A stretch of DNA of 64,000 nucleotides from Parelaphostrongylus tenuis (taxonomy: Eukaryota > Nematoda > Chromadorea > Rhabditida > Metastrongylidae), in the NCBI GenBank assembly GCA_019055375.1, contig JAHQIW010005606.1, forward strand, positions 34,563-98,562, given 5' to 3'. This document shows, piece by piece, positions 10,887-22,434 of the stretch; the stretch's first letter is position 1, and every line of letters begins with the position of its first letter. A program made the translations under genes and the position numbers. The notes under the pieces were generated by a model that was not told the origin of the DNA, made no database searches, and worked only from the letters and a program-made list of their open reading frames with translations.

Positions 10887-12007
10887 ATCACAATTATAAT
10901 TGCAACTAGTTGTAAACATATCATCTCTTAATTGCAGCTATAGCCATAATTATGCTTGGTTAAAGAGAGCTTAACTCAGCTCTAAACCAAACAAGTAATA
11001 GAAATCGTCAGCTCATCTTTAATCGATTATGTCGAGTAACATGATTTCTGAGATATATGGCAATTTGAAAAACCGTTTTTCTACCTCCGACGAATATCAG
11101 GAAATACTATTTTTCATAGCTGTTGCTTACCGATATTTTCAAAATAAAAGTATTTCATGTTTCTCGATATTTCCGAGGTAGTAGATACAGAAAATGTCCT
11201 TCTATGCAACCATAAACACTGGAAGGGCGATGAGATAGGCCAAGAAGAGTTGATAAGATATTATACAATCTTACCGGTTAAAATGAAATGACCGAACAGA
11301 AAATGAAACCCGTGATGCTAAGGCAACATTCACAGTGTGTCGCATCTCGTTTATGTAACCTGATCCTTATGGAATCATAAATGAGTAGAATCTGGGAAGT
11401 AATTCTTAGCAAGTAATTGGAAATCTTTCCCAAATTTTTTTTTCTCCTTTACTAAACAAGTTCGCAAGTTATTTCAAATTGTGTATGAAAAGTTACTTCA
11501 AATAGTGTATGAAAAGTGGAATGAGTCAATAAAAGTTTGTGAGCATAAAAAAATAGAACAGAGTAGAATCGTTCTGTTAACACTTGGTTTTTGTGCATAT
11601 TACAAACTCGTTCATTAAAATTTCCCTAATTTAACATTTCATCGTTAAGACAGAGTATCCAACCTTTCAACCCTTTAGAAGTGGGGCATTTTTGGTCTTT
11701 TCAAGACTGAAGGTAATCATTCAATAGCTTAACAGTCTGGCGCTCACCATTGATAGGCAGGAGACGCGCGTCTTCTCCTCGCGTTCGCTGCACTCGCTAG
11801 CCAGGGCATATGCGTCTACGTGCGAAACCATCGTTGTGCCTGCGCTTTCTTGCAGCAAGCGCCTTCATTCCACGCCGCCGTCTCGGTAGGTGATTGAGAT
11901 TGAACGGCGGGAACGTGATAATACGTAAAAACGGAACCAATCTTCTAAAAATCAATGTCGAGTTTCAACTTGTATTTCTAAATGTAGTATAAAAGCTGTA
12001 AAGGATA

Positions 12008-12276
12008 AAGATGCGTCATGCATTCGTCCTCAATTTTTTACTTCGTTTGAGGTGCTTGAATGCATATCTGACCTTTACATTGACTCGTGGAGGCTTCCCT
12101 CTGAACCGAATTATTGCTGCTTATCCTCTAAGACAAGTCTAAGACCAGTCCGATACCAATTTATCAACCCCGGAGAGATGGATGACTTGGCGGGTCTTGA
12201 GCACAAGGTCGAACAGTTGACCTCGTGTGCGACGGGAGGCACCTCTAACCACTGCGCCACATGCGCTCTACTGAGC
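12008..12276 (-). mobile_element. tRNA-derived SINE, family S1
   Basis: Minus strand. The head has GTGGCGCAGTGGTTAGAGG (A-box) and GTTCGACC (B-box); the body contains the family blocks ending in ATTCAAGCACCTC. It sits in the spacer of the foldback element. Confidence 0.75.
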
Positions 12277-12304
12277 ACATATATCTAGTATAATTCCTCT
12301 TACG

Positions 12305-12690
12305 TTAACCCAAAAGTAATTGCAGTTTTAGACCGGTCTGAAACCGCATTTATTTTTACAATTTGATTCAAATGTCGAAGAAAGTTGCTCAAATATGCTT
12401 TTGCTTCGTATTTTTTCCGAAGCTTGACTGTTGCATCACACAACCGCTAAAAAGTGGTTAAATCAAAAAGAATGTTTGCCGATATGCTTATTTCGTAAGC
12501 AGTCCGTCGTGTTCAGCCAGTTCGAAGCAGTCAAATTATTAAGTTTTCATTGGAAGAATTTTTGTAAACGTATTCCTAAAAGAACAACGCCTAACCGTCT
12601 TTTTATTCTTACTTTTGAATTATCTTCTTTGGGTGCTGCAGCACACTAGAAACCTTTCTAGAAATTAAACAAAGTTGCCAAAATTGAGCC
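12305..12690 (+). mobile_element. Mariner-like relic (terminal repeat plus degraded 5' part)
   Basis: It begins with a CCAAAAGTAATTGCAG block and the same GTTTTAGACCGGTCTGAAAC palindrome as at 1648. An ATG follows 20 bp later (ATGTCGAAGAAAG), but the frame breaks quickly. Assignment rests on the terminal sequence and layout, not on a readable transposase. Confidence 0.4.
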
Positions 12691-13837
12691 ATCGATTGAT
12701 TATTGAAAGTTCGGGAGAAAAGCTCTGTCCAGTGAAAAACGCACCAAGATCGCCGACAGTAGAACTCAATTTTATTTTCGCTGTTACAGCTCACTATCAA
12801 AGCCTTTTTTGAAGGAGGGACTATTCAAAATTGCAAAGATTTCTGCTATCAAATGACTATTTTCAGTCTGAAAAAAGCAAAATATGCTTCACCTCCAAAG
12901 GGTTGAAAAATGGTTGAATACACTGTGTTTTATGACGAGGTATTGAACTATAGGAACTTTTTTGCAAGAATTTGCATATGCTCAAAGACCTTGTTAGCAG
13001 TATGATTCTATTCTCATTCTTTTACTCATAAACTTTTATTATTTCGCCGAAGTCGTATAAGAAACGTACCAGTTCTTAGCATTTCAGGTTCCACTTTTAT
13101 CATACACCTCTTGAAGTTTCTTGTAAACTTGTGTAGTGAAAAAGAAAGAAAAATTTGGGAATTAACCCGCTGCTTGCTATGAACTACGTTTCAGAATCTA
13201 ATCATTTCTGATTTTCATAAAAGATCAGTTTCCGTAAACGAGATGCGACACACTGTGGATGTTGCCATAGCATCACGGGTTTCATTTTTTGTGCTCATTT
13301 CACTTCAAACGGCAGGATTGTATAACATCTTATATATTCTCATTGGCCTGTCTCATCGTACTTCCAGTGTTTATCATTGCATAGAAGGAGATCCTTTGAG
13401 TCTTACTTCCTAGTGATTGAGAAACATGATATACTTATAGTCTGAAAATATCGATGAGCATCAATTATCGAAAATATTCTTTCTCTGATATTTATAGGAG
13501 GCAGAAAATAGATATTCAAATCGCCATATATCTCAAAAATCATATTACGACATGATCAGCTATAGATGAGTTGACGATATCTAATAATCGTCTGATTCAG
13601 AGCTGAGTTCAGCTCATCTTTAAACAACCATAGTTATGGCTATAACTCTTGTTGAGAGATACTATGGTTATAATTGGTTGAAACTATTGGTAGTATGATT
13701 CTTGATTTTCTTCTTTGAGCAGAACTATTGGTAGTCTTTTCCTGTTGAGCAGTTTCGAGGTGTTTATAGTATTTATTGAATACTAGTGTTGCAATACAAC
13801 AATACAGTGAAGTAATGCGGCATAAATATCACAATAA

Positions 13838-14109
13838 TGTGGTGGCTCACGTTTCGTCGAGGTTTGCCATCTTCAGAGCCTGGAAAGGTCAACCTGATTC
13901 GCAAATCATTCAGTCAAAAGCCTCCATGACCTCAGCAAAAAACGCAAGTTTTGGATCGCATAGTAAAACTTCATTTCAAAAACACACCTGACCGCTCAGA
14001 TGTTCCTGGCCTTAGAATTATTCGTTGGAGACCTGTCACTCAGAGCCAGTGCGTAAGTGAGACTGTGCCTGACTCAGCCCGGAAAGATTAGCCTGAGTAT
14101 GGAGCGAGG
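13838..14109. mobile_element. Penelope-associated terminal sequence
   Basis: The block CACGTTTCGTCGAGG followed by CATCTTCAGAGCCTGG is the same kind of terminal motif seen at the Penelope fragment at the window start. It precedes the inverted GIY-YIG piece at 14110. Confidence 0.5.
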
Positions 14110-14560
14110 TCACGTTAATTACGAGGCACTCCTCTTTGCGGTTTATTATTGGGCCTTTGCTATGTATCCAAAAGGCTTCCAAAGTTTTACGCGCGGATGT
14201 TTTTAATTCCTGTGCAAGGACCGTGAGTTTAACGTCAAAATCTCCTCTTTTATGCTTTCGATCCTCTATGCGAGCATAGTGGGGTTTTTGGGTCGGAATT
14301 ACGTTTCCCAGCTAGGTGATCTTTTGCACGGATGCAGAGTGGTTTACCCGTTTCGCCAATGTATTCATCCCGCATACCTCGCAAGAGATCAGGTTAATTC
14401 TACTAGATCTCATGCAATCGCCATGTCTGGCGTTTGAGCAAATTTTGCAGTTTTTCGTTTCGCAGAGGCGGTCATATAGACGGTTGCGGACTAACTGGCA
14501 CTTTAGTGTATTTGGTGGTGCTTCGGCTATTGCTACCGAATTATCCAAACCTGCTCTTTT
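14110..14560 (-). mobile_element. Penelope-like element, inverted GIY-YIG end
   Basis: Minus-strand translation gives PPNTLKCQLVRNRLYDRLCE, then NCKICSNARHGDCMRSSRI and SCEVCGMN, which is the segment just before and into the GIY-YIG domain of Penelope-like elements. The distal part (14140-14250) matches the EAFWI region in degraded form. It is the inverted partner of 15200-15700. Confidence 0.75.
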
Positions 14561-14564
14561 TAGT

Positions 14565-15065
14565 AGCGTTCAATAGCTGCACTTACTTCGTTAGAAATAA
14601 AGGACACGATAAATTTGCGCAAATCAGAAGGCTGATAATGGAACAACGGCTAGCTCCGAACCTTGCTATCGCTTTTATGCCCAAAGTAGAGGCACCAATG
14701 ATCGATCTATGGCCGTTACTCTACTGTAAGTATATCAATGATTGCTTTGTCGTGTGCTCAACGCAAGAGGAGATGGACAAATGTTTTGAGTTGTTAAATA
14801 GTCAGTCAGAGCAAATAAAGTTCATCGGTGAGAAACCTAAGACAAATTGGCTTTCATTTACGAATGTTCAAGTCAACTTATCCAAGAACTGCTACAACAC
14901 GAAATGCTAGCGCAGGCCAGACAACATAAACAATCTGGTTTATTACATATCTTCTCATTCGTCGAACACGAAATGCGCACTTGTGAAAAACATGTTTCGA
15001 ACAGCTGTTAGTGCGTGCACAGGAGGAGAACATAAAGTAAAGCCCCTATGCTTGGTGCTAAAAAT
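14565..15065 (+). mobile_element. Penelope-like element, reverse transcriptase fragment
   Basis: Plus-strand translation LAPNLAIAFMPKVEAPMIDL, then PLLYCKYINDCFVVCSTQEE and CFELLNSQSEQIKF is the palm region of Penelope reverse transcriptases. The catalytic box is YINDCF where related elements have YIDDCF, so one catalytic aspartate is replaced. After KNCYNTKC a stop interrupts the frame, and the continuation (NLVYYISSHSSNTKCALVKN) remains readable. Confidence 0.8.
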
Positions 15066-15199
15066 AGCCATCTCTAATGACTACACCACGGTAGGGGCTT
15101 TCCAGGTTAGGATTAGATAAAGTTCGGCGCTTCCAAACTTAATTTCTAGCGAGGATAATGTTCCGTTCATCTTGCCCTTTATATCTAACAAAGTGCAGC

Positions 15200-15700
15200 T
15201 ATTAAACTCTGCATAAAAAGAGCAGGTTCAGATACTTCGATAGCAACAGTCAAAATACCACCAAATGCACTAGAGCGCCAATTAGTTGGCATCCGTCTAT
15301 ATGACCGCCTCTGCGAAACGAAAAACTGCAAAGTTTGCCCAAACGGTAGAGATGGCGACTGCATAAGATCTGGTACGATTTACCTGGTCTTTTGCGAGGT
15401 ATGCGGGATGAATACATTGGCGAAACAGGTAGACCACTCTGAATCCGTGCAAAAGATCACCTAGCTGGGAAACGTAATAGCGACCCAAAAACCCCACCAG
15501 GCACGCATAATGACAAAAGCATAGAGCAGCAGATTTTGACGTTAAATTCACGGTTCATGCACAGGATTCAAAAACATCCGCGCGTGAAACTTTGAAAGCC
15601 TTCTGGATGCATAGTAAAGGCCCAAAATGATCCGCAAAGAGGATGCCTCGTAATGGCGCGTGACTTCACACCATACCTCGGTAGGGCAACGCGAGTAGTT
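15200..15700 (+). mobile_element. Penelope-like element, GIY-YIG end
   Basis: Plus strand. ALERQLVGIRLYDRLCETKN and CKVCPNGRDGDCIRSGTIYL followed by FCEVCGMN match the inverted copy at 14110-14560 and the known linker between reverse transcriptase and GIY-YIG domain. The remainder is full of stops (for example after SVQKIT). Confidence 0.75.
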
Positions 15701-16106
15701 TTACAGACTAGTCTATGCCCTCAGTCACCTTTAGCAATGCCTGATGAAGTCGAATTGGCGCATCCTCCAAGAATCGATCGACACTGAGAGTTTCATCACT
15801 TATCAATGATACTCTGCCCTATAATGTTTCCTTTGCTAAGCTTTGACTTCTTGTGCCTACAAGCTAAGTGGTTCACGACTTCACCGCTTCGAAAAATGTC
15901 ACTTCATGCTGAGATACGACACTGACGTTTTTTCAACCAGTGAAGTTACCGATACCGAAAGAAAGTTCGGCATTTCGTTTCAACCGACAGCAAACCAGTA
16001 CTACTGAGAACTGTTGTATGGTGAGAAAACTTCTCGCCAAGCGATAAACCTCTCTTTTACCCAACAATACAAGGAACTTCTTGTGATGTCCACTTGTGGA
16101 AGTCCT
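15701..16106. other. Intergenic, no feature recognised
   Basis: No exon or repeat match was found between the Penelope copy and the 0.87-kb repeat. Confidence 0.45.
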
Positions 16107-16975
16107 ATAGCAAACGTCCCAACGGAGTTTTGCTATCTTTTCGGGAATTACATGATAATTTAGGTAACGCAGATGGTCCACGACCCTAGAGAGCAAGTGC
16201 TACAGCAGAGGTTCGAGGACCTTAGACGAAATGGTCCAAGTGGCGTGGGCGGCACCCAGCTGCCACCAACCTCAACAGGCAGTTCGATCGACGGGCATCA
16301 TCCGAACGGTCGTCTGACCTCACCCGGACCACCTCACCTCATTTCATTGCCAACTCATTATTGCTCTCCTCACATAGTCTCGTTATCATGTAACTAATTG
16401 GTATCATAAGGTTGAGTTCATACAACTGTCAGATGAACTCAATAGAATTGTGAGCGGAACATATCACTAACGTGGCGGAGCAAACTCACTTAGGCTGTGC
16501 TCGGCCCATCACCGCGGTTAAGGGATTCTGCCCATATATAATCAGTAGCGACCCCACTGCTAACACTATATACTCACCCACTGGATCCCGCCGCCGGTGT
16601 TTCTACTTGGGGGCGAACATAGCAATCCCAAACGGGCTCCGCCGCCTAGTCATGCTCCGTTAATAACAACATTCATTGTATCGTCACACGACGATACATC
16701 TCATAAAATACAATCACTTATCCATATTATCGCCACAAGACGATACATCACATTCAACAGACATATGTTCATACAACGAAATGTCGCAATCGTATATATT
16801 GTTCTTATTATATTATTACAGTAATGTATGTATATTATAGGTTGTTTGGTACTACAGCATTGTTTGGTGGTACCACTTCATTGTTCGGTTTCATCACATT
16901 GTTTCGTATAACCCATATAAAGGATTTGAACTTTGTGCTCTTGTCGGTTACAAGAGACAAGTTGGCAGAAGACAC
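16107..16975 (+). repeat. Unclassified 0.87-kb dispersed repeat R850, copy 1
   Basis: This copy shares its length with an inverted copy at 25185-26045 and a partial copy at 63655-64000. Landmarks are CGGAGTTTTGCTATCTTTTC near the start, CATCCGAACGGTCG, CACCTCACCTCATTT, the GATTCTGCCCATATATAATC block, CACTGGATCCCGCCGCCGG and the end GACAAGTTGGCAG. It has no protein domain and no terminal inverted repeats. A solo LTR or a non-autonomous retroelement are the options; the sequence does not decide. Confidence 0.7.
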
Positions 16976-17270
16976 GGTCACACAGACCAAAGTTCAGCCC
17001 GTAGCAACTTGGAAGTGCAACCAGCCACTTCAAAGGGCAAAAGTCGTCGCAACCCGGAAGTTCGACGCGAGCAGCACAAAGGTCAGTGCGCCGCTAAGGA
17101 CAATCTAACCATATTCAGATATCGATCGGGTCACTGCCTGAGACAAATCCAGGGACCACACATCAAAAACCACTGAACCTCCACCACAAGTCCTATTAAA
17201 GTGTATTGAGATCCTGAAGAAAGAATCTTACTATCTGAAGCACCGATGTTGATATTGTATTGAAGTCAGT

Positions 17271-17465
17271 GTGGTAATTCACCGAGTCAAGTCGTTGCTG
17301 TCTATAAGTATTTCAGTGAATCGTACAACAGGACCGTCGCTTCCGGGTCCATTAGTAGCACCTGTAATAATGTTCACAGCCTTTTCGAGATTAGTCCGTC
17401 ACAGCCATACGGGTGCTTCGGCGGTATCGCCCGCTTCGTCAATGACCCACGCCCCACACTGAACC
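17271..17465 (-). repeat. Inverted partial duplicate of a GlcNAc-kinase-like exon
   Basis: About 65 bp at 17400-17464 is the inverted, diverged copy of 17535-17600 (GTTCAGTGTGGGGC, GAAGCGGGCG and TATGGCTGTGACG shared). The minus-strand extension toward 17290 reads LEKAVNIITGATNGPGSDGP, which I cannot assign. Together they make a hairpin-like arrangement beside the kinase-like gene. Confidence 0.5.
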
Positions 17466-17489
17466 TTACCTACCGAGAAATTATCATGT

Positions 17490-18716
17490 GCTACCACCAT
17501 AAACACCGTTTTCCCATCCATGCTAGAAAATAGGGTTCAGTGTGGGGCATGTGGCATTCATGAAGCGGGCGCAGTCGCTCAGTATACATATGGCTGTGAC
17601 GTAGTATTCTCAGTAAAGCTTCAAACATTGTGGCAGACTATACTGAAAGATTATAGCGAGGTTTGAAAAACAGTCTGTAAGATGGGTTTATGAATAACGT
17701 TTGATTTATTGAAGAGGAATAGCTGTCGATGAAGACGACGGCTTGGAAATACCGTACAAATTCACACGAATGATGCGGAATCTGCTGCTTTAGGTGGGCA
17801 CTTTACATTTTTTTGCTATCTATGATTTTGTGCCAAACCTCATCACCTTGTTTTATTACAGCACTTCGAAATTGAGGACAAAGTTGATATTTTGTAGCAC
17901 CTGTATAATAAATAAAAAAGTCCCACATTGCCTCGTTCTCAAAGAAATTAGCCGAACGTGAGGATGCTCACCATTCTGAACGACTGCTCCCATAACTCGT
18001 AATGATGGATAATTACTAATAGAAAATTCAACTGACTTATTTAGGCATAACAGATCCTGCATTGAATGGACTGTCTCATGACGCAGGAGTGATTTTAGGG
18101 AGGCATTTTGTTGTAACTGCCGGTCATCTTCCTAGTGTGAGTTAACTTAAACTGGCGCAACACCACCGATCAAAGCCATCTGTGGTAAAGTGCTCATTTG
18201 AGGAAGATTGTGTTGAGGCAAACCTGGTTCTGGAAAGGACAGTCTTCCTTTCGTGAAACGTTATCAGAAGCGATATCTTTAATCTTTTTGTTATTAAGCT
18301 TCTATTATAGATGAGTCTTACAAATTCTGCTAATGGATCCAATACTTAAAACAGACATAATCAACTTGAGGTTTACTTTAAGGTTTCCATAATCTAGTGA
18401 ACTACAAACAAAGTTAGCATATTCTAGATTCTTGCCATTTATCCACATTTCTAAACTGCTTCGCTTTCTTTCTCCACACATTTTCCATACTTTTGGAATA
18501 CTGCACTTTTGACACTAGATATTCGAATGCACAAACTTTAACCCTCTTACAGGTTTCATCCATGCCGTAAAAAGTTCTTGTATAGGGCGGGTCAACCTAT
18601 ATCGATCTACAGGATCAAGTGCTATAGGAGCTGCTCTATTAGCAGCAAACAAGAGTGGTGTTGACATTCCACGTTCGAAAAATGTCGAATCTTTGGAATC
18701 TATCGACTATTATTAG
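17490..18716 (+). pseudogene. N-acetylglucosamine-kinase-like gene, fragmentary
   Basis: Exon-like blocks in order: about 17490-17652 (NRVQCGACGIHEAG, weakly like the Cys-Gly-Trp/DEG region of the family); 17724-17794 (VDEDDGLEIPYKFTRMM); 18045-18136 (DPALNGLSHDAGVILGRHF, flanked by TTTAG and GTGAGT), which resembles the DP...AG..LGRH segment of GlcNAc kinases (BadF/BadG-type ATPase fold, sugar kinase acting on GlcNAc in the cytosol); and the last exon 18553-18716, LYRSTGSSAIGAALLAANKS to a TAG, resembling the SSALGAA glycine-rich C-terminal region. A segment around 18195-18262 may hold the VGSVWKSW-type motif in degraded form. A missing base at the end of the second block (CTTTAG instead of CTTTTAG) puts a stop at the splice site. 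The N-terminal phosphate-binding region is not seen. Family assignment is inference from short motifs. Confidence 0.5.
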
Positions 18717-18892
18717 CATTATCACCGACGACGTTTCTGTTGTTCTGACCATAAGCCACTTTTCAAATATCATTTTGATGCCCTAAGCTGAAGTTCTTTT
18801 TGATATGAATGAATTATGATAAACCAGTCATGATGAAAGCAAGTTCTTTTCTGTTAGACGAAAACAACTAAAGTAACGACCCCTTTCGCTGG

Positions 18893-19512
18893 ACGGTAAC
18901 TTTTCATAAGAGTGCTAGTAAATTCGAAGCTTGATCTCGGAGACTGCCATTTGTGCTCAAGTATTGGAAAGGCTTTTTGATAGCCCTGTAACATTTAAAA
19001 TGGAATTATGTCCCACATCCACCGCGTTCTTTTCTTCTCTGAAAGCGCGAAAAGCATACGGACATTAGAAAAAATTTTACATTGTTAGAGTTATACTTTT
19101 TATCTCGATTTTCTTTTGAAGCGGAAAAAAAAATCCTATATTCAGTAACAAAAATGGCAGCACAAGTGTGAGTCGCGCAAGCTCGATCATTTTGCCGCGT
19201 GTCGATCCACGGCCACGCATATGCTCTGACAGACAAGCAAATAGGCGTATGTGAAACTCAATCTTGTTTTCCCCTACTACACTGCATTAAACCGGCCTTT
19301 TCAGCAAATAAGCACAGCGTTTGAATCGTTGAAATAACTCTATCGAATGGGTTCTCCTAATCTGAGAAAAAAGCTCTAGCGAAATACAAATCCCTCTTTT
19401 TACTACAGTACCGTAAAAAGGCTCTACCGAGCACGTAGCGCAGTGGCCAGAGATTTGAGCTTGGTTACTAATATCCTTGCAAAATTTCCTGTCCGGCGAA
19501 AGGGCCGTTTCT
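18893..19512. repeat. Family M1 element, nearly full length
   Basis: The ends are inverted repeats: AACGACCCCTTTCGCTGG on the left against GTCCGGCGAAAGGGCCGTTT on the right. The interior shares GAAAGCGCGAAAAGCATA and CCCCTACTACACTGCATTAA with the other M1 copies. There is no coding capacity. Confidence 0.7.
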
Positions 19513-19990
19513 TCATTTGTTTTCGTTTAACAGAAAAGACCATAAAACCACATCGTCGCCGCAATTTGGACTGTAGTCAAGATACTAAGCGATTCATCTT
19601 TACATGCTCTGTGATCTTAAGTGCATGAGAAGTTGAGTTGCTTAGCTAAGTCTCAGGAGCCTCTAGCTGACCTGAAAAATTGCTTGCACCGTGGCTACTC
19701 TCTCATGTAGCCGATAACTGATTTGTAGAACAGTGTTGGAGCTTATGAAGGCTGGCTGATTGAGGATAACACATGAATCAGCATGGCCACTTCGGAGAGA
19801 GTGGAGCGGTTAGTGATATCGTTTTCCTGATGAAAGCTGCTGGCTTGGTCCTTACATCGCCGCTTTTTTGCGGTTCAGATGGGAACGCTTTAATTTAGCT
19901 ATCTTCATGACTGTAAAGAGACCTGTGCTATCGACCGCTCTTTTACAGATCTGCTCAAAACGAAATAATCTGATAAAGATATGACTTCTT
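19513..19990. other. Intergenic, no feature recognised
   Basis: No readable exon or repeat family member was found. Confidence 0.45.
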
Positions 19991-20209
19991 TTGAGCCGAT
20001 AGGTCCAGTGCTATGTTGGCGCCTATTTCGTCCCATAAATACTCGTCAGTAGTACTCTCCCTCGCTTCTGTCGATCCCTTGGGGATAAATAATCCTCTAA
20101 AGAAATCGAAGCGGAATAAAAGTAATACCGAGGAACCGAGGGAGGGTGCTACTAATGAGTTCCAATAAGAGGAAAAGGCGCCTCTATAGCATTAGACCTA
20201 TCGGCTCAA
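19991..20209. repeat. Palindromic MITE M3, full copy
   Basis: The element starts TTTTGAGCCGATAGGTC and ends GACCTATCGGCTCAAAA, an exact 17-bp inverted pair, and the two halves remain complementary inward (GGCGCC, GCTCATTAGTAGCACC-type blocks). It has no coding content. A half copy lies at 4975-5130. Confidence 0.8.
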
Positions 20210-20744
20210 AACAAATCGTATCTTACTGTAAAGAGAATCAATTCAACCGCCATTCAGTGACTTTTATCAGATGACAAAATCCCAAGCAGCAGTGGAGATG
20301 AAGGTCTTTGAGTTGTCCTCTTCAGTATAAACAGGTGAAGTGGTGGTGCTTATTTGCAATTGTACAAAGAAGGTTGGAAATGATAATCCACAAGTTCTTA
20401 ACCAACCGTTAGAGCTAGATCAGAGAGAATAGTCCTGACCACAGCGACAAAGTATGTAGTAACGGTTCCACGAAACCGTTGCTACTGTTCTGGGCGAAAG
20501 TCACGGGATCCCCGGAGTCAAGCAGTTAATGCGCTCCAACGCTAAGAGTCCTCCAAAGGGCGCAATCACGGCAGCTACCGTGTCATCATCGCGGCTTAGG
20601 TCATTCAGTAATCTGTCCACTCCATGAGCGGTCTCTGTCGTCACTCAGCCGTTACGATCTCATTATTTCATTACTAGCCGTTTGACTTATGCTCTTTTCA
20701 TATCACAAGTTCGCAAAGCTCAGCGCATCGTAAGCGAAGTTTTC
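20210..20744. other. Intergenic, no feature recognised
   Basis: Nothing recognisable apart from short chance open frames. Confidence 0.45.
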
Positions 20745-20960
20745 GTCTACGGCGGTGGGCCAAGTCCTTATGGGTTCTGTTTGACCCGCCACCAGGGATG
20801 GGTCCCAGTCCATGTATATAATCGCCCACATTCATTGGGACGTATATAATCCACCCACTGGCTCCAACCCTCGGTGTTTAGGTCTTGTTTGAGGCAAACA
20901 TAACTGCATCCCGAGGTCCACCGCTTAGTCAAACCCCGCAGTCTCAGCTCACGTTATCAG
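20745..20960 (+). repeat. Diverged fragment of repeat R850
   Basis: The stretch containing GTATATAATCCACCCACTGG, CCTCGGTGTTTAGG, CATAACTGCATCCCGAGG and CGCTTAGTCA aligns in order with 16480-16670 of copy 1, at clearly lower identity. Confidence 0.5.
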
Positions 20961-21280
20961 TTCGCACTTAGCAGTAATACAAAATTATCGTGATTAAACA
21001 GTTAGGCGCCGTCAGTACTCTCATATTCTTATTCTATTATTATTGGCTTTATGCATATATCTTGGGTTTTATATTCTCTATAATAATACAAATCTCAGTC
21101 CGAGACTTCTACGCCACAAGTTGTCAGCAGCAACAACAATCAATAAATTAATTGAACAAGCCCAACTTTCATTGGACAAAATAGAGGTAACGGCAAGCAG
21201 AGGCCTTTACTATAAAGTATTTACAGCAGACAAAACTATCAAAAGCGGGAGAACTGCGAGATAAAATGTTTAAGATTTTC

Positions 21281-21507
21281 CTTAACCCTTTGGGGACCGC
21301 GTGCTAGGAAAGGTAGCACGACGGGCGGCATCGCATCTTACTCAGTTACTGTAAAGGAGGTGTCGCGTCGCCTCAGGGCAAAGCAGGCAGGCAGCATCTG
21401 TGGGTCAACGGCACATGGCACCTGCAAATGCTGTCTGCCTGCAACTGTCGCGAATCGACCACCACGACACCGCCTGCTATCAGCGACGGTTACCAGAGGG
21501 TTAAGGC
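21281..21507. repeat. Family M2 inverted-repeat element (TTAACCCTTT ends)
   Basis: The ends read TTAACCCTTTGGGGACC and GGTTACCAGAGGGTTAA, an inverted pair. The interior is GC-rich and contains GGCAGGCAGCATCTGTG, similar to the element at 36360-36655. It has no coding capacity. Confidence 0.6.
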
Positions 21508-22190
21508 ATCTAACCCAACCGACATATTACCTTAAGCTCAAAAATGAATGACCTTAGCGGAAGTATTACAAAACCAAACTCTAATGTTTCCCATCAAGAG
21601 TGTGATCGCTTTTGTTACAATGCTGTTCACTGTGTACTTCTACGATGTTCACATAGATCAACATGACAAACATATCGAGCTTTTCTGCCCGCTGCGGTCT
21701 ACGCTGTGAATTATTCCTTCACGTTCTTTATGTCCCCATTTTATCTTGTCGTATGTTCCAAGGAGGCTAGGAATTGGATTGATATGTAGAACAATTCCCA
21801 AGGGGGATTGCTGACGAACGTTTACGCTAAGTGTCGTTCTTTAGTAGTAGATGGTAGACACATATTTAACAGAAGATTACTGATTATGAGATGTGAATGA
21901 CTCACATTAAACCGACAGGAAAAATTGTACAAAGAAATATATATCCTATTTGGGACGAGTCAGCCACAGCATTGTCGGTCATCGTTTTGGAATTACTATT
22001 GATTGGCAAGGTAATCAATATCCAGTTCTTTTGAAAGTGCTAAAAAAGCGCTTAAGGGCCTCCAAGCAAACAGGTTTCAAAAAGCCAATCTGAACGACCG
22101 CGTATATGTGAAAATCAACTCACGCCGTCCCAAACGGGAGAAAGGCACTCCATCGAGAGAGACTGACTAAATTATCATAAAAATAAATAT
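21508..22190. other. Intergenic, no feature recognised
   Basis: No recognisable exon or repeat. Confidence 0.45.
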
Positions 22191-22194
22191 AACA

Positions 22195-22430
22195 TAAAAA
22201 TAATATAACGATATTTACGAGGAACGGATGGATTTTGAATGCCCCATTCACGCTCCATGGAATAAATATCTACAAATGCCTCAGTCACTTTTACCTAGGT
22301 CGTGAAGTTAACATGATGAAAGACCCGGCTTCAGAGTCGAGAAGGAGGAAACGAACGGCTTGGAGAGCGTTTAAGAGTATAGAGGATGCAGTGAACAGAA
22401 CAAAGAACATCCGACTTCATGGATCGTCGT
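22195..22430 (+). mobile_element. RTE fragment
   Basis: Plus strand. NAPFTLHGINIYKCLSHFYL, then GREVNMMKDPASESRRRKRT and AWRAFKSIEDAVNRTKNIRL match the post-catalytic part of the RTE protein at 9880-10040 and 59740-59950. It ends abruptly where the H1 flank begins. Confidence 0.8.
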
Positions 22431-22434
22431 GACG

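Larger units (their letters stand above)
10890..13685. repeat. Large foldback element with arms of about 0.8 kb
   Basis: The arm at about 10890-11740 is repeated in inverted orientation at about 12845-13685. Matching landmarks are CAGTGTGTCGCATCTCGTTT (11334) with its complement near 13240, GTGTATGAAAAGTGGAA with TTCCACTTTTATCATACAC, CTATAGCCATAATTAT with ATAGTTATGGCTATA, and TTTCAACCCTTTAGAAGTG with CACCTCCAAAGGGTTGAAA. The arms are diverged by point changes and small indels. The central part holds a SINE and a mariner-like piece. There is no transposase of its own that I recognise. Confidence 0.75.

Noticed and set aside
18085..18136. HFVVTAGHL looked like the His motif of trypsin-type proteases
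   Set aside because: No Asp or GDSGGP motif is nearby, and the exon fits the GlcNAc kinase AG..LGRH segment better together with the SSAIGAA exon downstream.
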